Below are positions 26,027-34,419 of a DNA stretch of 41,730 nt, piece after piece. Origin of the DNA: CALEMW01 sp035447065 (GTDB lineage: Bacteria > Krumholzibacteriota > Krumholzibacteriia > LZORAL124-64-63); NCBI GenBank assembly GCA_035447065.1, contig DAOTGJ010000030.1, positions 1-41,730 on the forward strand. The letters run 5' to 3'. A program made the position numbers and the translations under genes. A model generated the notes under the pieces. That model did no database searches. It was not told the origin of the DNA and saw only the letters and a program-made list of their open reading frames with translations. Within the stretch, counting starts at the first letter, position 1, and each line of letters opens with the position of its first letter.

Positions 26027-27241
26027 ATGTCACGCCGCATCGCCGCCCTGCTCCTGCTCCTGGCTGCGACCTCCGCCGCCGCCGGGATCTTCGACGCCGT
26101 GCTCTTCCGCCCCGACGGCGACGCCGGCGCCTACCCCAGCAGCTGGACCTTCGTCACCGCGCCCAGCGGCCTGACCCGCTCCGGCGAGCAGCTCCCGCGC
26201 ACCGTGTCCGGCGATGCGCTGGCGCTGGCCTGGTCGTCGGCCAAGGGCGGCGACTGGGGCGCCGCCGTGGCGGACCCCGGCTGGACCGGCCACGACGCCA
26301 CCGACCACACCACCCTGGTCCTGGGCCTGCGCGCACCCGACGGCCTGGCCGCCGCGGCCCTGCCCGTGCTCTACCTGGAAGACCTCAACAACGCCAAGAC
26401 CGCGCCCCGGCCCCTGGCCGACTGGTGCGGCGACCTGGCGCCCGGCGCGGCGCGCACTCTGGAGATCCCCCTGGCCCAGCTGGCCGCCGATCCCGGCCGC
26501 GCCGACCTCACCCGCATCAAGACCGTGTTCCTGGGCCAGGGCAAGGCCGACGGTGCGCCCCATCGGCTGGAGATCACGGACCTGCGCTTCACCGGCGGCC
26601 GCAACCTCACCGGCGACGACGTGCCCACCCTGGTGGTGCTGGGTTCCAGCACGGCGGCCGGCGCAGGCGCGTCGTGCCCGGACTCGTCCTGGGTGGGGAG
26701 GATCCGCGCGGAGCTGGCGCGGCGCGATCCCGACGCCCAGGTGGTGAACCTGGCCATCGGGGGCTACACCACCTACCACCTGCTGCCCGACGATGCCGTG
26801 ACGCCGGAAGGTCGCCCCCGCCCCAGCGTGGGCCACAACGTCACCCGCGCCCTGGCCTACCGCCCCTGGGCCGCGGTCATCAACCTGCCCAGCAACGACA
26901 CGGCCTCCGGCGTGCCGCCCGCCGAGCAGCTCGCCAACTTCCGCGAGCTGGCCCGCCGCTTCCACGCCGCCGGGGTACTCCTCTGGGTCTGCACCACCCA
27001 GCCGCGCAACTTCCAGGATCCGGAACAGCGCGCCTGGCAGACGCAGGCACGCGACGCCCTGCGCGCGGAGTTCGGGGATCGATGCCTGGACTTCTGGAGC
27101 GTGGTGGCGGCGGCCGACGACGGCGTGCGCCCGGAGGTGGACTCCGGCGACGGCGTGCATCTCAACGACGCCGGCCACGCGGCCTTGGCGCGCGTGGTGC
27201 GGGAGGCGGGCGTGCTGGAAGGGATGCGGGAGCCCGACTAG
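26027..27241 (+). CDS. Exported SGNH/GDSL-family hydrolase
   Basis: 404 residues, start preceded by GGGAGGA. Signal peptide 1-20 (LLLLAATSAAAG). About 22-200 is a beta-rich, carbohydrate-binding-like region (VLYLEDLNNAKTAPRPLADW). About 202-400 is the SGNH hydrolase: block I LGSSTAAGAGA with S207, block II glycine in NLAIGGYT, block III N in INLPSNDT, block V D375 and H378 (DGVHLNDAGH). It probably deacylates a carbohydrate or lipid outside the cytoplasm. Its stop overlaps the stop of the convergent metallopeptidase gene by four bases. Confidence 0.88.
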   Translation: MSRRIAALLLLLAATSAAAGIFDAVLFRPDGDAGAYPSSWTFVTAPSGLTRSGEQLPRTVSGDALALAWSSAKGGDWGAAVADPGWTGHDATDHTTLVLGLRAPDGLAAAALPVLYLEDLNNAKTAPRPLADWCGDLAPGAARTLEIPLAQLAADPGRADLTRIKTVFLGQGKADGAPHRLEITDLRFTGGRNLTGDDVPTLVVLGSSTAAGAGASCPDSSWVGRIRAELARRDPDAQVVNLAIGGYTTYHLLPDDAVTPEGRPRPSVGHNVTRALAYRPWAAVINLPSNDTASGVPPAEQLANFRELARRFHAAGVLLWVCTTQPRNFQDPEQRAWQTQARDALRAEFGDRCLDFWSVVAAADDGVRPEVDSGDGVHLNDAGHAALARVVREAGVLEGMREPD

Positions 27242-28107
27242 AGCCGCTGCGCCGCGAAGGTGTCCCCGCGCGACAGATCCCCCGTCTCGAACCCCAGCGT
27301 GAACCAGCGCTGCCGCTGGGCCGAGGTGCCGTGGGTGAAGCTCTCGGGCACGGCGTAGCCCTGCGCCTGCTTCTGCAGGGTGTCGTCGCCGATGGCGCTG
27401 GCGGCGTTCAGGGCCTCCTCGATGTCGCCGGCCTCCAGGATGTTCCGTGCGCGCTGGGCGTGGTGCGCCCACACGCCGGCCAGGAAGTCGGCCTGGAGCT
27501 CCACGCGCACCTGCAGGGCGTTGGCTTCCGCCTTGCTCATGCCCTGCTGCATGCGGTGCACCTGATCCAGGGTGCCCATGAGGTTCTGGATGTGGTGGCC
27601 CACCTCGTGGGCGATCACGTAGGCCTGGGCGAAGTCGCCCGGCGCGCCGAAGCGCCGGCGCATCTCCTCGTAGAAGCTCAGGTCGATGTACACCTGCTGA
27701 TCCCCAGGGCAGTAGAACGGCCCCATGGCGGCGCTGGCCAGCCCGCAGGCCGACCGCACCTGGCCGGTGAACATGACCAGCCGCGGCTGCGGATACGCCT
27801 CGCCGAACGCCTGGGGGAAGAGGTCCCCCCAGACGTCCTCGGTGTCGGCCAGGACCACGCTGACGAAGTCGGCCAGCTGGTTCTCCTCCGCGGAGCGCGG
27901 CGTGTCGTCCTGCACCATGGTGGTGCCGGCGCCGCCGCCCGCACCGCCGGCGAGCATGGACAGGAGCTGGGACGGGTCGGCCCCGAAGAGCAGGCCCAGC
28001 AGGAGCACGATGAGCACGCCGCCGCCCAGGCCGCCGGCCGCCTTGGCCGGCCGCAGGCCGCGTCGGTCATCCACGTTGGAGCTGCGCCGTCCCTGCTGCC
28101 ATCTCAT
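27238..28107 (-). CDS. Membrane-anchored zinc metallopeptidase, YpfJ family
   Basis: 289 residues. A cytoplasmic head (MRWQQGRRSSNVDDRRG) precedes one membrane helix (about 27-42, VLIVLLLGLLFG). Then comes a G-rich linker and the neutral zinc metallopeptidase domain: AHEVGHHIQN with H167, E168 and H171, and a downstream ELQADFLAGVWA helix supplying the third ligand. It matches the E. coli YpfJ / KPN_02809 family, whose substrate is unknown. It starts four bases after the DinB gene's stop, so the two form an operon. Confidence 0.92.
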   Translation of the reverse strand: MRWQQGRRSSNVDDRRGLRPAKAAGGLGGGVLIVLLLGLLFGADPSQLLSMLAGGAGGGAGTTMVQDDTPRSAEENQLADFVSVVLADTEDVWGDLFPQAFGEAYPQPRLVMFTGQVRSACGLASAAMGPFYCPGDQQVYIDLSFYEEMRRRFGAPGDFAQAYVIAHEVGHHIQNLMGTLDQVHRMQQGMSKAEANALQVRVELQADFLAGVWAHHAQRARNILEAGDIEEALNAASAIGDDTLQKQAQGYAVPESFTHGTSAQRQRWFTLGFETGDLSRGDTFAAQRL

Positions 28108-28111
28108 GCGT

Positions 28112-28630
28112 CTACATCCCCCACAGATGCATGGTGTTCACGTCGCGGTCCATGAGCTTCAGGTAGTAGTAGAGCTGCGACTTGTGCGACTGCAGGTGCA
28201 GCGTCATGCTCAGGAACTGCTCGCCCAGCGAGCGCTCCATGGGATCCCACGGCGCCGACACCTTCTCGTTCTCCAGCCGATCTTCGCCCACCGACTGCAC
28301 CAGGTCCAGCGCCACCTTCTTGTCGGCGGCCAGCTTCTCTCGGGCCTCCTTCACGCTGGCCACGGACTTCAGGGCCTCCGCGGGCGGGAGCATGGACTCG
28401 CCCTCGGGCATCTCCGCGCCCTCGGGCATGCCCCAGTCGCCGGTGGCGAAGCCGTTGCAGCAGAAGCCGCACGCCTCGGTGATGTGCTGCAGGAGCTGGC
28501 CCACGGTCATCCAGTTCTTGCCGGTGGCGGGCTTCCAGTTCAGGTCCTTGTCGTCCACCAGGGCCATGAGGCTGTCGGCCACGTGGTAGTTGTAGTGCAT
28601 GGCGGCGGTGAGCTGGTCGGTCCATTTCAT
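28112..28630 (-). CDS. DinB-family protein
   Basis: 172 residues. ATG 28630 is preceded by AAAGGAGC; the frame is open further upstream without protein character. A four-helix DinB fold is suggested by MHYNYHVADSLMALVDD, WMTVGQLLQHITEACGF (His on helix 2) and LTLHLQSHKSQLYYYLKLM (two His near the C-terminus). The three His could bind a metal as in DinB/YfiT thiol-transferase-like proteins. The reaction is unknown. It is first in an operon with the YpfJ-type peptidase. A leftward -10 candidate GCTATCCT lies near 28677-28685. Confidence 0.85.
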   Translation of the reverse strand: MKWTDQLTAAMHYNYHVADSLMALVDDKDLNWKPATGKNWMTVGQLLQHITEACGFCCNGFATGDWGMPEGAEMPEGESMLPPAEALKSVASVKEAREKLAADKKVALDLVQSVGEDRLENEKVSAPWDPMERSLGEQFLSMTLHLQSHKSQLYYYLKLMDRDVNTMHLWGM

Positions 28631-28751
28631 GCTGAAGCTCCTTTGGGGGAGGTCGGTGTCGGATCCGGATCCGCGGAGGATAGCATGGGGCCGCTCAGCG
28701 CAACAAGAAATGAGTACGATATTCATGATTGAACGGGCTTTTTCTAGTGGG

Positions 28752-28768
28752 TGTCCGACGCTTGGACA
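28752..28768 (+). promoter_or_regulatory. Probable toxin-antitoxin operator
   Basis: Inverted repeat TGTCC-N7-GGACA. A second near-palindrome, ATATAGTACAATAT (28780-28793), touches the start codon. Both suit autorepression by the XRE antitoxin encoded downstream. Confidence 0.45.
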
Positions 28769-28791
28769 TACTAAAAAGGATATAGTACAAT

Positions 28792-29079
28792 ATGGGTATG
28801 TGGGAGATCTATGAACATCGAAGGTTGAACAGGATTCTTCCCAAGCTGCCGGAAGACGTGCTGAAACGGTATGAGAAGTGGAAGGACATCGTTCGCATCT
28901 CCGGACAGCCGGGATTGCGGGCGATCAAGGGATTCCACGATGAGGCGCTCGAGGGAGAGTGGACGGGCTACCGCTCATCCCGCCTGGGGCAGCAATACCG
29001 GGTGATCTATCAGATCTCGGCCCATGAGGTCGTGGTGTACGTGCTCGATCTGACGGCCCACGACTACCGGAGGAAGTAG
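28792..29079 (+). CDS. RelE/HigB-type toxin
   Basis: 95 residues from ATG 28792, with AAAAAGGA 11 bases upstream; ATG 28798 is also possible. The sequence matches RelE/HigB-superfamily mRNA interferases: basic, with GLRAIKGFHDEALEG, then YRSSRLGQQYRVIYQI and a C-terminal VVYVLDLTAHDYRRK strand. Such toxins cleave mRNA at the ribosome. An XRE-family gene follows after three bases; toxin-first order is the higBA arrangement. Upstream DNA is clearly AT-richer than its neighbours, suggesting transfer. Confidence 0.88.
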   Translation: MGMWEIYEHRRLNRILPKLPEDVLKRYEKWKDIVRISGQPGLRAIKGFHDEALEGEWTGYRSSRLGQQYRVIYQISAHEVVVYVLDLTAHDYRRK

Positions 29080-29082
29080 ACC

Positions 29083-29349
29083 ATGGATCGTAAGAATTTC
29101 CACAAGGCCAGCAAGACGATCGATGTCACCGTGGGGGAGTCGATCCGGATCATCCGTGAACTGCAGGAGCTCAGCCAGAACCAGCTGGCGGAGTTGTCCG
29201 GGATTCCCCAGTCGACCATCTCCGCCCTCGAGAACGACCGTGTCAGCCTGGGGGTGGAGCGCGCGAAGGCTCTGGCCCGCGCGCTGCACTGCCATCCGGC
29301 GGTGCTCGTCTTTCCCGGCTGGGAGATCGATGGCGAGCATGCGGCCTGA
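29083..29349 (+). CDS. XRE-family antitoxin, HigA-like
   Basis: 88 residues. A helix-turn-helix of the Cro/C1 type covers about 19-73 (LQELSQNQLAELSGIPQSTI, SALENDRVSLGVERAKALA). It is encoded three bases after the toxin and should neutralise it and repress the operon through the upstream palindromes. No separate protease-like or toxin domain is fused. A hairpin terminator follows. Confidence 0.9.
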   Translation: MDRKNFHKASKTIDVTVGESIRIIRELQELSQNQLAELSGIPQSTISALENDRVSLGVERAKALARALHCHPAVLVFPGWEIDGEHAA

Positions 29350-29387
29350 TTCGGGCCGACCTCACCGTCCTCCGCCGCCGCTGAAAC

Positions 29388-29419
29388 GAAGGGGCGGACG
29401 CCGCGGCGCCCGCCCCTTC
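29388..29419. terminator. Bidirectional terminator hairpin
   Basis: GAAGGGGCG (29388-29396) pairs with CGCCCCTTC (29411-29419) around a GC-rich centre, between convergent genes. Confidence 0.6.
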
Positions 29420-29441
29420 TCCACCCCCTGGATCCCGTCGC

Positions 29442-31358
29442 CTAGCGCAGCAGCGTGAACCGCCGCGCCTGGCCCGCGTCGCCGACCAGCTGCACGAAGT
29501 ACGTGCCGGTGGCGGCGGCGCGGCCGGTGTCGTCCAGGCCGTCCCACTGCAGGACGTGCGCGCCCGCGGAGGCGGCGCCGTCCAGGAGGGTGGCCACGGC
29601 GCGGCCACGGGCGTCGATCACGCGCACCGTGTGCACGCCGGCGCGGGGCAGGGTCAGCTCCACGCTCAGACGCGGGTTGGCCGGGTTGGGCCAGGGGCGG
29701 CCGAGGACGGCGCGGGCGAGGGGCGTCGCCTCGGGCGAGGACGAGGTGATGGTGGCCGGGACGAAGGCCTGGGCCAGGGCGAACTCGCTGGTGGCGCCGT
29801 CCGGCTCGCGGGTGGCGGTGGCGCTGGCCACCCAGCCCGCGGGCACGGCGGCGGCGAGCACCACGTCGAAGGTGGCGATGCCGGAGCCGTCGGTGGTCGT
29901 GGACACGCTGCCCAGGTAGATCTCGCCCTCGCCGTAGCCGGTGGCGTGGGCGGCCGGGGAGGCGAAGAGGTCCACGGTGAAGTCCGTGCCGGGCGTGGAG
30001 TCCAGGCGGCCCGTGAGCTCCACCATGCCGCCGTCGGTGCCGGCGGCGAGGATCTCGGGGAAGTTCTGCAGGCCGTTGCCGCCGGTGTCGGCGTCGCCGG
30101 GATCGTTGGGCGTCACGCCGTAGCCGTAGCCGGAGGGGATCAGGTCGATGCCCAGGTCGTCGTTGCCGTAGATCAGGTTGCGGGACAGGCGCACGCCCTG
30201 CACGTTCACGCCCACGGTCACGCCGTTGATGCGGTGGCCGCTGATGGTGTTGCCCGTCACCTCGATGCCCGCGGCCCCGAAGTAGTTCCAGGTGCCCAGG
30301 TCCACGCCCCACACGCTGCCGCGCGGCTCGCCGTTCACGTTCAGGCCGATGATGTTGTCCTGGAACACGAATCCGCTGCCGGACCCGCTCACGATGACCG
30401 CCCAGCCGAAGAGCTGGCCCGCGTGGTGCGGACCCTGGCCCCGGCCCAGCACGCCGGCGATGCGGTTGCCGCGCACGGTGGTGTCGTTGTTCTCGTTGAT
30501 GAACTCGATGCCCATGGTGCAGAACGTGTTGCCGGTCTCCAGGCCGTCCACGTCCAGGCCGATGCGGTTGTTCTCGATGAGCGTGTTGCGCACGCCCGAG
30601 AGCTCGATGGCCGCGCCGGCCGGCAGGCCCTCGCTGTTCACCGATCCGTAGCCCACGATGAGGTTCCCGTCGGCCGGATCCGGGCCGCCGATCACGTTGC
30701 CCTCGCCCGGCGTGCCCAGGGCCTCGGTGCCCCACACGCGCACGCGGCTGCAGATGTTGGCGGCCACGGTGTTGAAGCTGGAGCGGTCGATCTTGATGGT
30801 GCCGGCCACGTTGCCGCGGATCTCGTTGCCCGTGCCGTTGAACACGTCGATGTTGATGCCGCCGGTGTTGTCGACCACCAGGTTGTTGCTGCCGTACACG
30901 GACACGGCGCCGCCGTGCACGCCGGTGTACGTGGAGCCTTCGCCGCTCAGGCCCACGGTGCCGCCGTAGAACCGCAGCTCCGCCTCGCCCGCGTGGGCGT
31001 CGCCGGTGAAGGCCTCCTGGCTCCAACCGTCGATGGTCACGGCGTCCGTGGCGCGCCAGAAGTAGGTGTAGCTGGACCAGATGGTGGCGTAGCCGGGGTA
31101 CAGCCACTGCAGCTGCCAGAGGTTCTGGGGGATCTCGAAGCGCACGGTGTCGTGGCCCGGCGTGTTGTTGGTGGCGATCATGGCCTCGGAGAAGGAGACC
31201 AGCCCGTCGGGGCCGGGCAGGTCGGCGATGGTGGCCGTCTGCCAGTCGATGTCGATGGGGTCGGCGCCGGTGGTCACGGTGACCACGGCGGCGCCGGCGA
31301 CGGCGGCGCACAGCAGGGCGGTCACGGCGAGGATGCTGGCGAGGATCCTGGTCGGCAT
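29442..31358 (-). CDS. Exported right-handed beta-helix protein with FlgD-like C-terminus
   Basis: 638 residues, start preceded by AAGGAGC. Signal peptide about 1-23. About 130-420 holds repeated beta-helix turns rich in N and G (NTLIENNRIGLDV, TTVRGNRIAGVLG, FVFQDNIIGLNVNGEPRG, ITGNTISG-like), the PbH1 type seen in the protein at 1-2647. A beta-sandwich follows (VELTGRLDSTPGTDFTVDLF). The last 80 residues are FlgD-like (VIDARGRAVATLLDG, WDGLDDTGRAAATGTY). No catalytic residues are recognised; it is probably a surface or secreted binding protein. It is monocistronic. Confidence 0.85.
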   Translation of the reverse strand: MPTRILASILAVTALLCAAVAGAAVVTVTTGADPIDIDWQTATIADLPGPDGLVSFSEAMIATNNTPGHDTVRFEIPQNLWQLQWLYPGYATIWSSYTYFWRATDAVTIDGWSQEAFTGDAHAGEAELRFYGGTVGLSGEGSTYTGVHGGAVSVYGSNNLVVDNTGGINIDVFNGTGNEIRGNVAGTIKIDRSSFNTVAANICSRVRVWGTEALGTPGEGNVIGGPDPADGNLIVGYGSVNSEGLPAGAAIELSGVRNTLIENNRIGLDVDGLETGNTFCTMGIEFINENNDTTVRGNRIAGVLGRGQGPHHAGQLFGWAVIVSGSGSGFVFQDNIIGLNVNGEPRGSVWGVDLGTWNYFGAAGIEVTGNTISGHRINGVTVGVNVQGVRLSRNLIYGNDDLGIDLIPSGYGYGVTPNDPGDADTGGNGLQNFPEILAAGTDGGMVELTGRLDSTPGTDFTVDLFASPAAHATGYGEGEIYLGSVSTTTDGSGIATFDVVLAAAVPAGWVASATATREPDGATSEFALAQAFVPATITSSSPEATPLARAVLGRPWPNPANPRLSVELTLPRAGVHTVRVIDARGRAVATLLDGAASAGAHVLQWDGLDDTGRAAATGTYFVQLVGDAGQARRFTLLR

Positions 31359-31500
31359 GGGAGCTCCTTGTCGGCACGGGGGTCGGACGGCGGCGGGAAT
31401 CGCGTCCGGAGTCGACGATCGGTGCGAATGTAGCGGGAATGAGGTGACGTTTCCGTGACCGGGGTCACTGAAACCGGATTTCTTTAGTCGAAATCCGTAT

Positions 31501-32424
31501 TCAGCCCAGGATCGTCAGCCAGGCCACGCTGGACACCACGCTGAGCAACGTGCTGCCCAGCACGATGGCGCTGGCGAGCTGCTCGTCGCCGTTCATCTCG
31601 CGCGCCATCACGTAGGCCATGACCGCGCAGGGCGACGCCAGCAGGACCACCGGCACGCGCAGCTCGGCCGTGGACAGCCCGGCCCAGTGCAGCATGAGCC
31701 CGATGGCCGCCGGGTAGAGCGCCAGCTTCACCACGGAGATCGCCAGGGCCGGCCGCCACTCGCGCGGCAGATCCCGCACCTCCAGCCCCGCGCCGATGGA
31801 GAGCAGCGCCAGCGGCAGGGCCGTGCGCCCCACCAGGTCCAGGGTGCGGTCCAGGAAGCCGGGCAGCGTCCAGCCGGCGCCGGAGAGCAGGATGCCGCCC
31901 AGGATGCCCAGCACCAGCGGGTTGGTCACCATGTCGCGCCCGAGCCCGCGCCACAGCTCGCGCGAGCCCGCGCTCACCCGCTCCCGCGGCAGCGCCAGCA
32001 CCACCGCGCCCAGCAGGTTGTAGGTGACGACCATGGTGCCGATGACCAGCGCCGCCCGCGCCACCGCCTCCTCGCCGTAGGCCTGCGTGACCACCGGCAG
32101 CCCGAAGAACACCGTGTTGCTGCGGAAGGCGCCCTGGGCCAGCACGCCCACGCGGCGGGGGCCGGCGCGGCGCGTGAGGACGTAGGTGATCGCCGCGGTG
32201 AGCACGCTCACGCCCACGATCACGGCCACCACGGTCAGGTGGTCGCCGCCCTCGGGCGGGCGCCGGCCCACGCGATGGAAGAGGAACAGGGGGGCGGCCA
32301 CGCGGAAGGTGAAGCGGGAGAGGAGGCCGGCGTGCTCGGCGCTCAGCAGTCCGATGCGCCGCAGCCAGGCGCCCAGGCCGATGACCAGGAAGATGGGGGC
32401 GATCACGTCCAGGGCTGCGAGCAT
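31501..32424 (-). CDS. AEC (auxin efflux carrier) family permease
   Basis: 307 residues with about ten hydrophobic segments in two halves. It starts MLAALDVIAPIFLVIGLGAWLRR and has the family pattern TNPLVLGILGGILLSGAGWTLPGFL at mid-protein. AEC proteins of bacteria export or take up small organic anions such as malonate or malate, or amino acids; the substrate cannot be read here. The Shine-Dalgarno is poor. It stands alone, divergent from the exported-protein gene at 32542. Confidence 0.85.
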   Translation of the reverse strand: MLAALDVIAPIFLVIGLGAWLRRIGLLSAEHAGLLSRFTFRVAAPLFLFHRVGRRPPEGGDHLTVVAVIVGVSVLTAAITYVLTRRAGPRRVGVLAQGAFRSNTVFFGLPVVTQAYGEEAVARAALVIGTMVVTYNLLGAVVLALPRERVSAGSRELWRGLGRDMVTNPLVLGILGGILLSGAGWTLPGFLDRTLDLVGRTALPLALLSIGAGLEVRDLPREWRPALAISVVKLALYPAAIGLMLHWAGLSTAELRVPVVLLASPCAVMAYVMAREMNGDEQLASAIVLGSTLLSVVSSVAWLTILG

Positions 32425-32479
32425 GGGCGGAGGTTAGGCGGCGGCGGCCGGGGCGTCAAGGCGGCCCGTTCCGGGGGCG

Positions 32480-32490
32480 GTTGTGCTAGG
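32480..32490 (+). promoter_or_regulatory. Extended -10 box before a tail-bearing exported protein
   Basis: TGTGCTAGGAT ends 52 bases before the ATG, the same distance as at the carboxypeptidase gene. Confidence 0.45.
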
Positions 32491-32541
32491 ATGAACATCC
32501 GTATTCGGCCGGACGCGCCCCACGCACCCGGAGGTCTGCTC

Positions 32542-33510
32542 ATGAAGACACGGATCACGACCCTTCTCTGCCTGGCCCTCTTCGCCACCACCGCCCTGGC
32601 CACGCCGTTGCTGCGCGTGGACTTCTACGACGCCGGCAAATCGCCCGTGGGACCCGTCACCAGCCTGCGCATCGGGGAGATCGGAACCGCCTACGTCATC
32701 GTCAGCCAGGCGGACATGCGGCTGGGCGGGGCCAGTTTCCGGCTCACGGGGCTGCCCCCGGGCATCCAGCCCCTGGATCAGAACTTCCGGCCGGGCGTGG
32801 TCATCGGCGACCTGTGGAGCGGCGTGCAGATCGGTCTTTCCGACCCCATCAACATCTACGGCGACGCCGAGGCCGTCATCGCCTGGTTCAACTTTCTGAC
32901 CACGGACCTCTGCATCGCGGAGTTCGGCCCCGTGCCCATTCCGGGCGAGACGGACGTGCTGCTGGCCCATGCCGACGGCACCCTGGTGGTCCCCTACACC
33001 TTGCCCGGCACCATCCAAGTGGTCCTGCGGCCCGCCATCGGCCTGTACCTGGATGCGGCCGGCACCGTCCAGGAAGGCAGCTTCGTGGGCGGCGCGGACG
33101 AGTTCCGCGACGTCTACATGATGATCCATGACCTGGACCGCCCCGTGGACGCCTGCTTCTTCTCCCTGGGACTGCCTCCCAGCATGGAGGTGACGGCCGT
33201 GGAGCTGCCCGCGGGCGTCACCCTGAACGGCGATCTCATGTCCGCGGCCACGCTGGCGTTCACGCCCCAGCTCCAGGCGCCGGGCGAGGCGCGCGTGCTG
33301 CTGGCGCGCTTCACCGTGAGGCTGGGACAGGAGTACCTGACGGACGCGGAGCTGCGCGTGGGGGCCTACGAGTCCGACGGCGCCGGCCTGCCGGCCGTGG
33401 TGATCGTGCCGGCCCAGGCCTACGCGGCGGTCAGCACGCCGGCGCGGATCTCGCTGCCGGTGGGGGCCGAGCGCACCACCATGAGCGGCCTCAAGGCGAC
33501 CTACCGCTAG
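32542..33510 (+). CDS. Exported beta-rich protein with C-terminal K..YR tail
   Basis: 322 residues. ATG 32542 is preceded by CCCGGAGGT. Signal peptide 1-20 (cut near LATP). Two beta-rich domains follow, about 22-155 and 165-300. The second has FFSLGLPPSMEVTAVELPAG and PGEARVLLARFTVRLGQ, somewhat cohesin-like. I recognise no firm family. It ends RTTMSGLKATYR, matching the tails of two other exported proteins in this window. The extended open frame upstream of the ATG is not coding. It is probably exported and surface-exposed. Confidence 0.75.
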   Translation: MKTRITTLLCLALFATTALATPLLRVDFYDAGKSPVGPVTSLRIGEIGTAYVIVSQADMRLGGASFRLTGLPPGIQPLDQNFRPGVVIGDLWSGVQIGLSDPINIYGDAEAVIAWFNFLTTDLCIAEFGPVPIPGETDVLLAHADGTLVVPYTLPGTIQVVLRPAIGLYLDAAGTVQEGSFVGGADEFRDVYMMIHDLDRPVDACFFSLGLPPSMEVTAVELPAGVTLNGDLMSAATLAFTPQLQAPGEARVLLARFTVRLGQEYLTDAELRVGAYESDGAGLPAVVIVPAQAYAAVSTPARISLPVGAERTTMSGLKATYR

Positions 33511-33607
33511 ACCGCACGGTTCCGGGGCGCGGGAGTGCTCGACATTCCCGCGCCTTGTCCTATCTTGGTGCCGATCGGGCGTATCCGTCCCCGGAAAGGA
33601 CTCCCTC

Positions 33608-34327
33608 ATGAGCAACATGAAGACCGGCCCCGCGCTGATCCTGGCGCTGGGCCTGACCGTGGGCGCCGGCGTGCTGGGCTGGCTGCTGGCCGATGGCGCC
33701 GTGGCCGTGAAGGACCGCGAGCGCGTGGTGTCGGTCAAGGGCCTGGCCGAGCGCGAGGTGCCGGCCGACGTGGTCATCTGGCCCATCCAGTTCACCGCCG
33801 CCGACAACGACCTGACGCGCCTCTACGACACCGTGCGCGACGGCAACGTGCGCGTGCGCGAGTTCCTGGAGGGCTTCGGCATCTCGGCCGACGACATCTC
33901 CATCGGCACGCCCGCGGTCACGGACAAGTCGGCCCAGATGTACGGCGGCGGCCCGGCGCCCGAGTTCCGCTACACGGCCACCCAGACCGTGACCGTCTAC
34001 TCCCTGGACGTGCCGCGGGTGCGGACGGCCATGCAGAAGGCGGCCGACCTGGGCCGCTCCGGCCTGGTGCTGGGCGGCGGTGGCTGGGACACGCAGGTGG
34101 AGTACCTGTTCACCGGCCTGAACGAGATCAAGCCCGCCATGGTGGAGGAAGCCACCACGATGGCGCGCGAGGTGGCGCAGAAGTTCGCGGAGGATTCCGC
34201 CAGCCGCCTGGGCAAGATCAAGAACGCCTCGCAGGGGCAGTTCAGCATCGTGGATCGGGACCGTTTCAACCCGCACATCAAGAAGGTGCGCGTGGTGAGC
34301 ACCGTGGAGTACTACCTGTCCGATTAG
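33608..34327 (+). CDS. SIMPL-domain protein (DUF541)
   Basis: 239 residues, start preceded by GGAAAGGAC. An N-terminal membrane anchor (about 8-30, LILALGLTVGAGVLGWLLA) leads into a SIMPL/DUF541 domain: VVSVKGLAEREVPADVVIWP, later EYLFTGLNEIKPAMVEEATTMAREVA, then VRVVSTVEYYLSD. Members sit in the periplasm or membrane; some are linked to oxidative-stress tolerance, but the biochemical role is unknown. The superoxide dismutase gene begins 93 bases downstream on the same strand. Confidence 0.88.
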   Translation: MSNMKTGPALILALGLTVGAGVLGWLLADGAVAVKDRERVVSVKGLAEREVPADVVIWPIQFTAADNDLTRLYDTVRDGNVRVREFLEGFGISADDISIGTPAVTDKSAQMYGGGPAPEFRYTATQTVTVYSLDVPRVRTAMQKAADLGRSGLVLGGGGWDTQVEYLFTGLNEIKPAMVEEATTMAREVAQKFAEDSASRLGKIKNASQGQFSIVDRDRFNPHIKKVRVVSTVEYYLSD

Positions 34328-34419
34328 CGTCCGCGGGAGACGTTGCGGCGCTTTGTGACCGAAGTTACCCTGCCAGTCGAACAAGCCTCGAGAATCGATC
34401 GAATGAAGGAGAGCGACCC

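Noticed and set aside
28786..28791. TACAAT as -10 of the toxin gene with TTGGAC 18 bases upstream
   Set aside because: It directly abuts ATG 28792, leaving no room for the ribosome site AAAAAGGA to be transcribed; it would work only with a leaderless or later start.
29556..31433. 625-codon plus-strand frame opposite the beta-helix gene
   Set aside because: Shadow of a protein with signal peptide, beta-helix and FlgD-like end on the minus strand.
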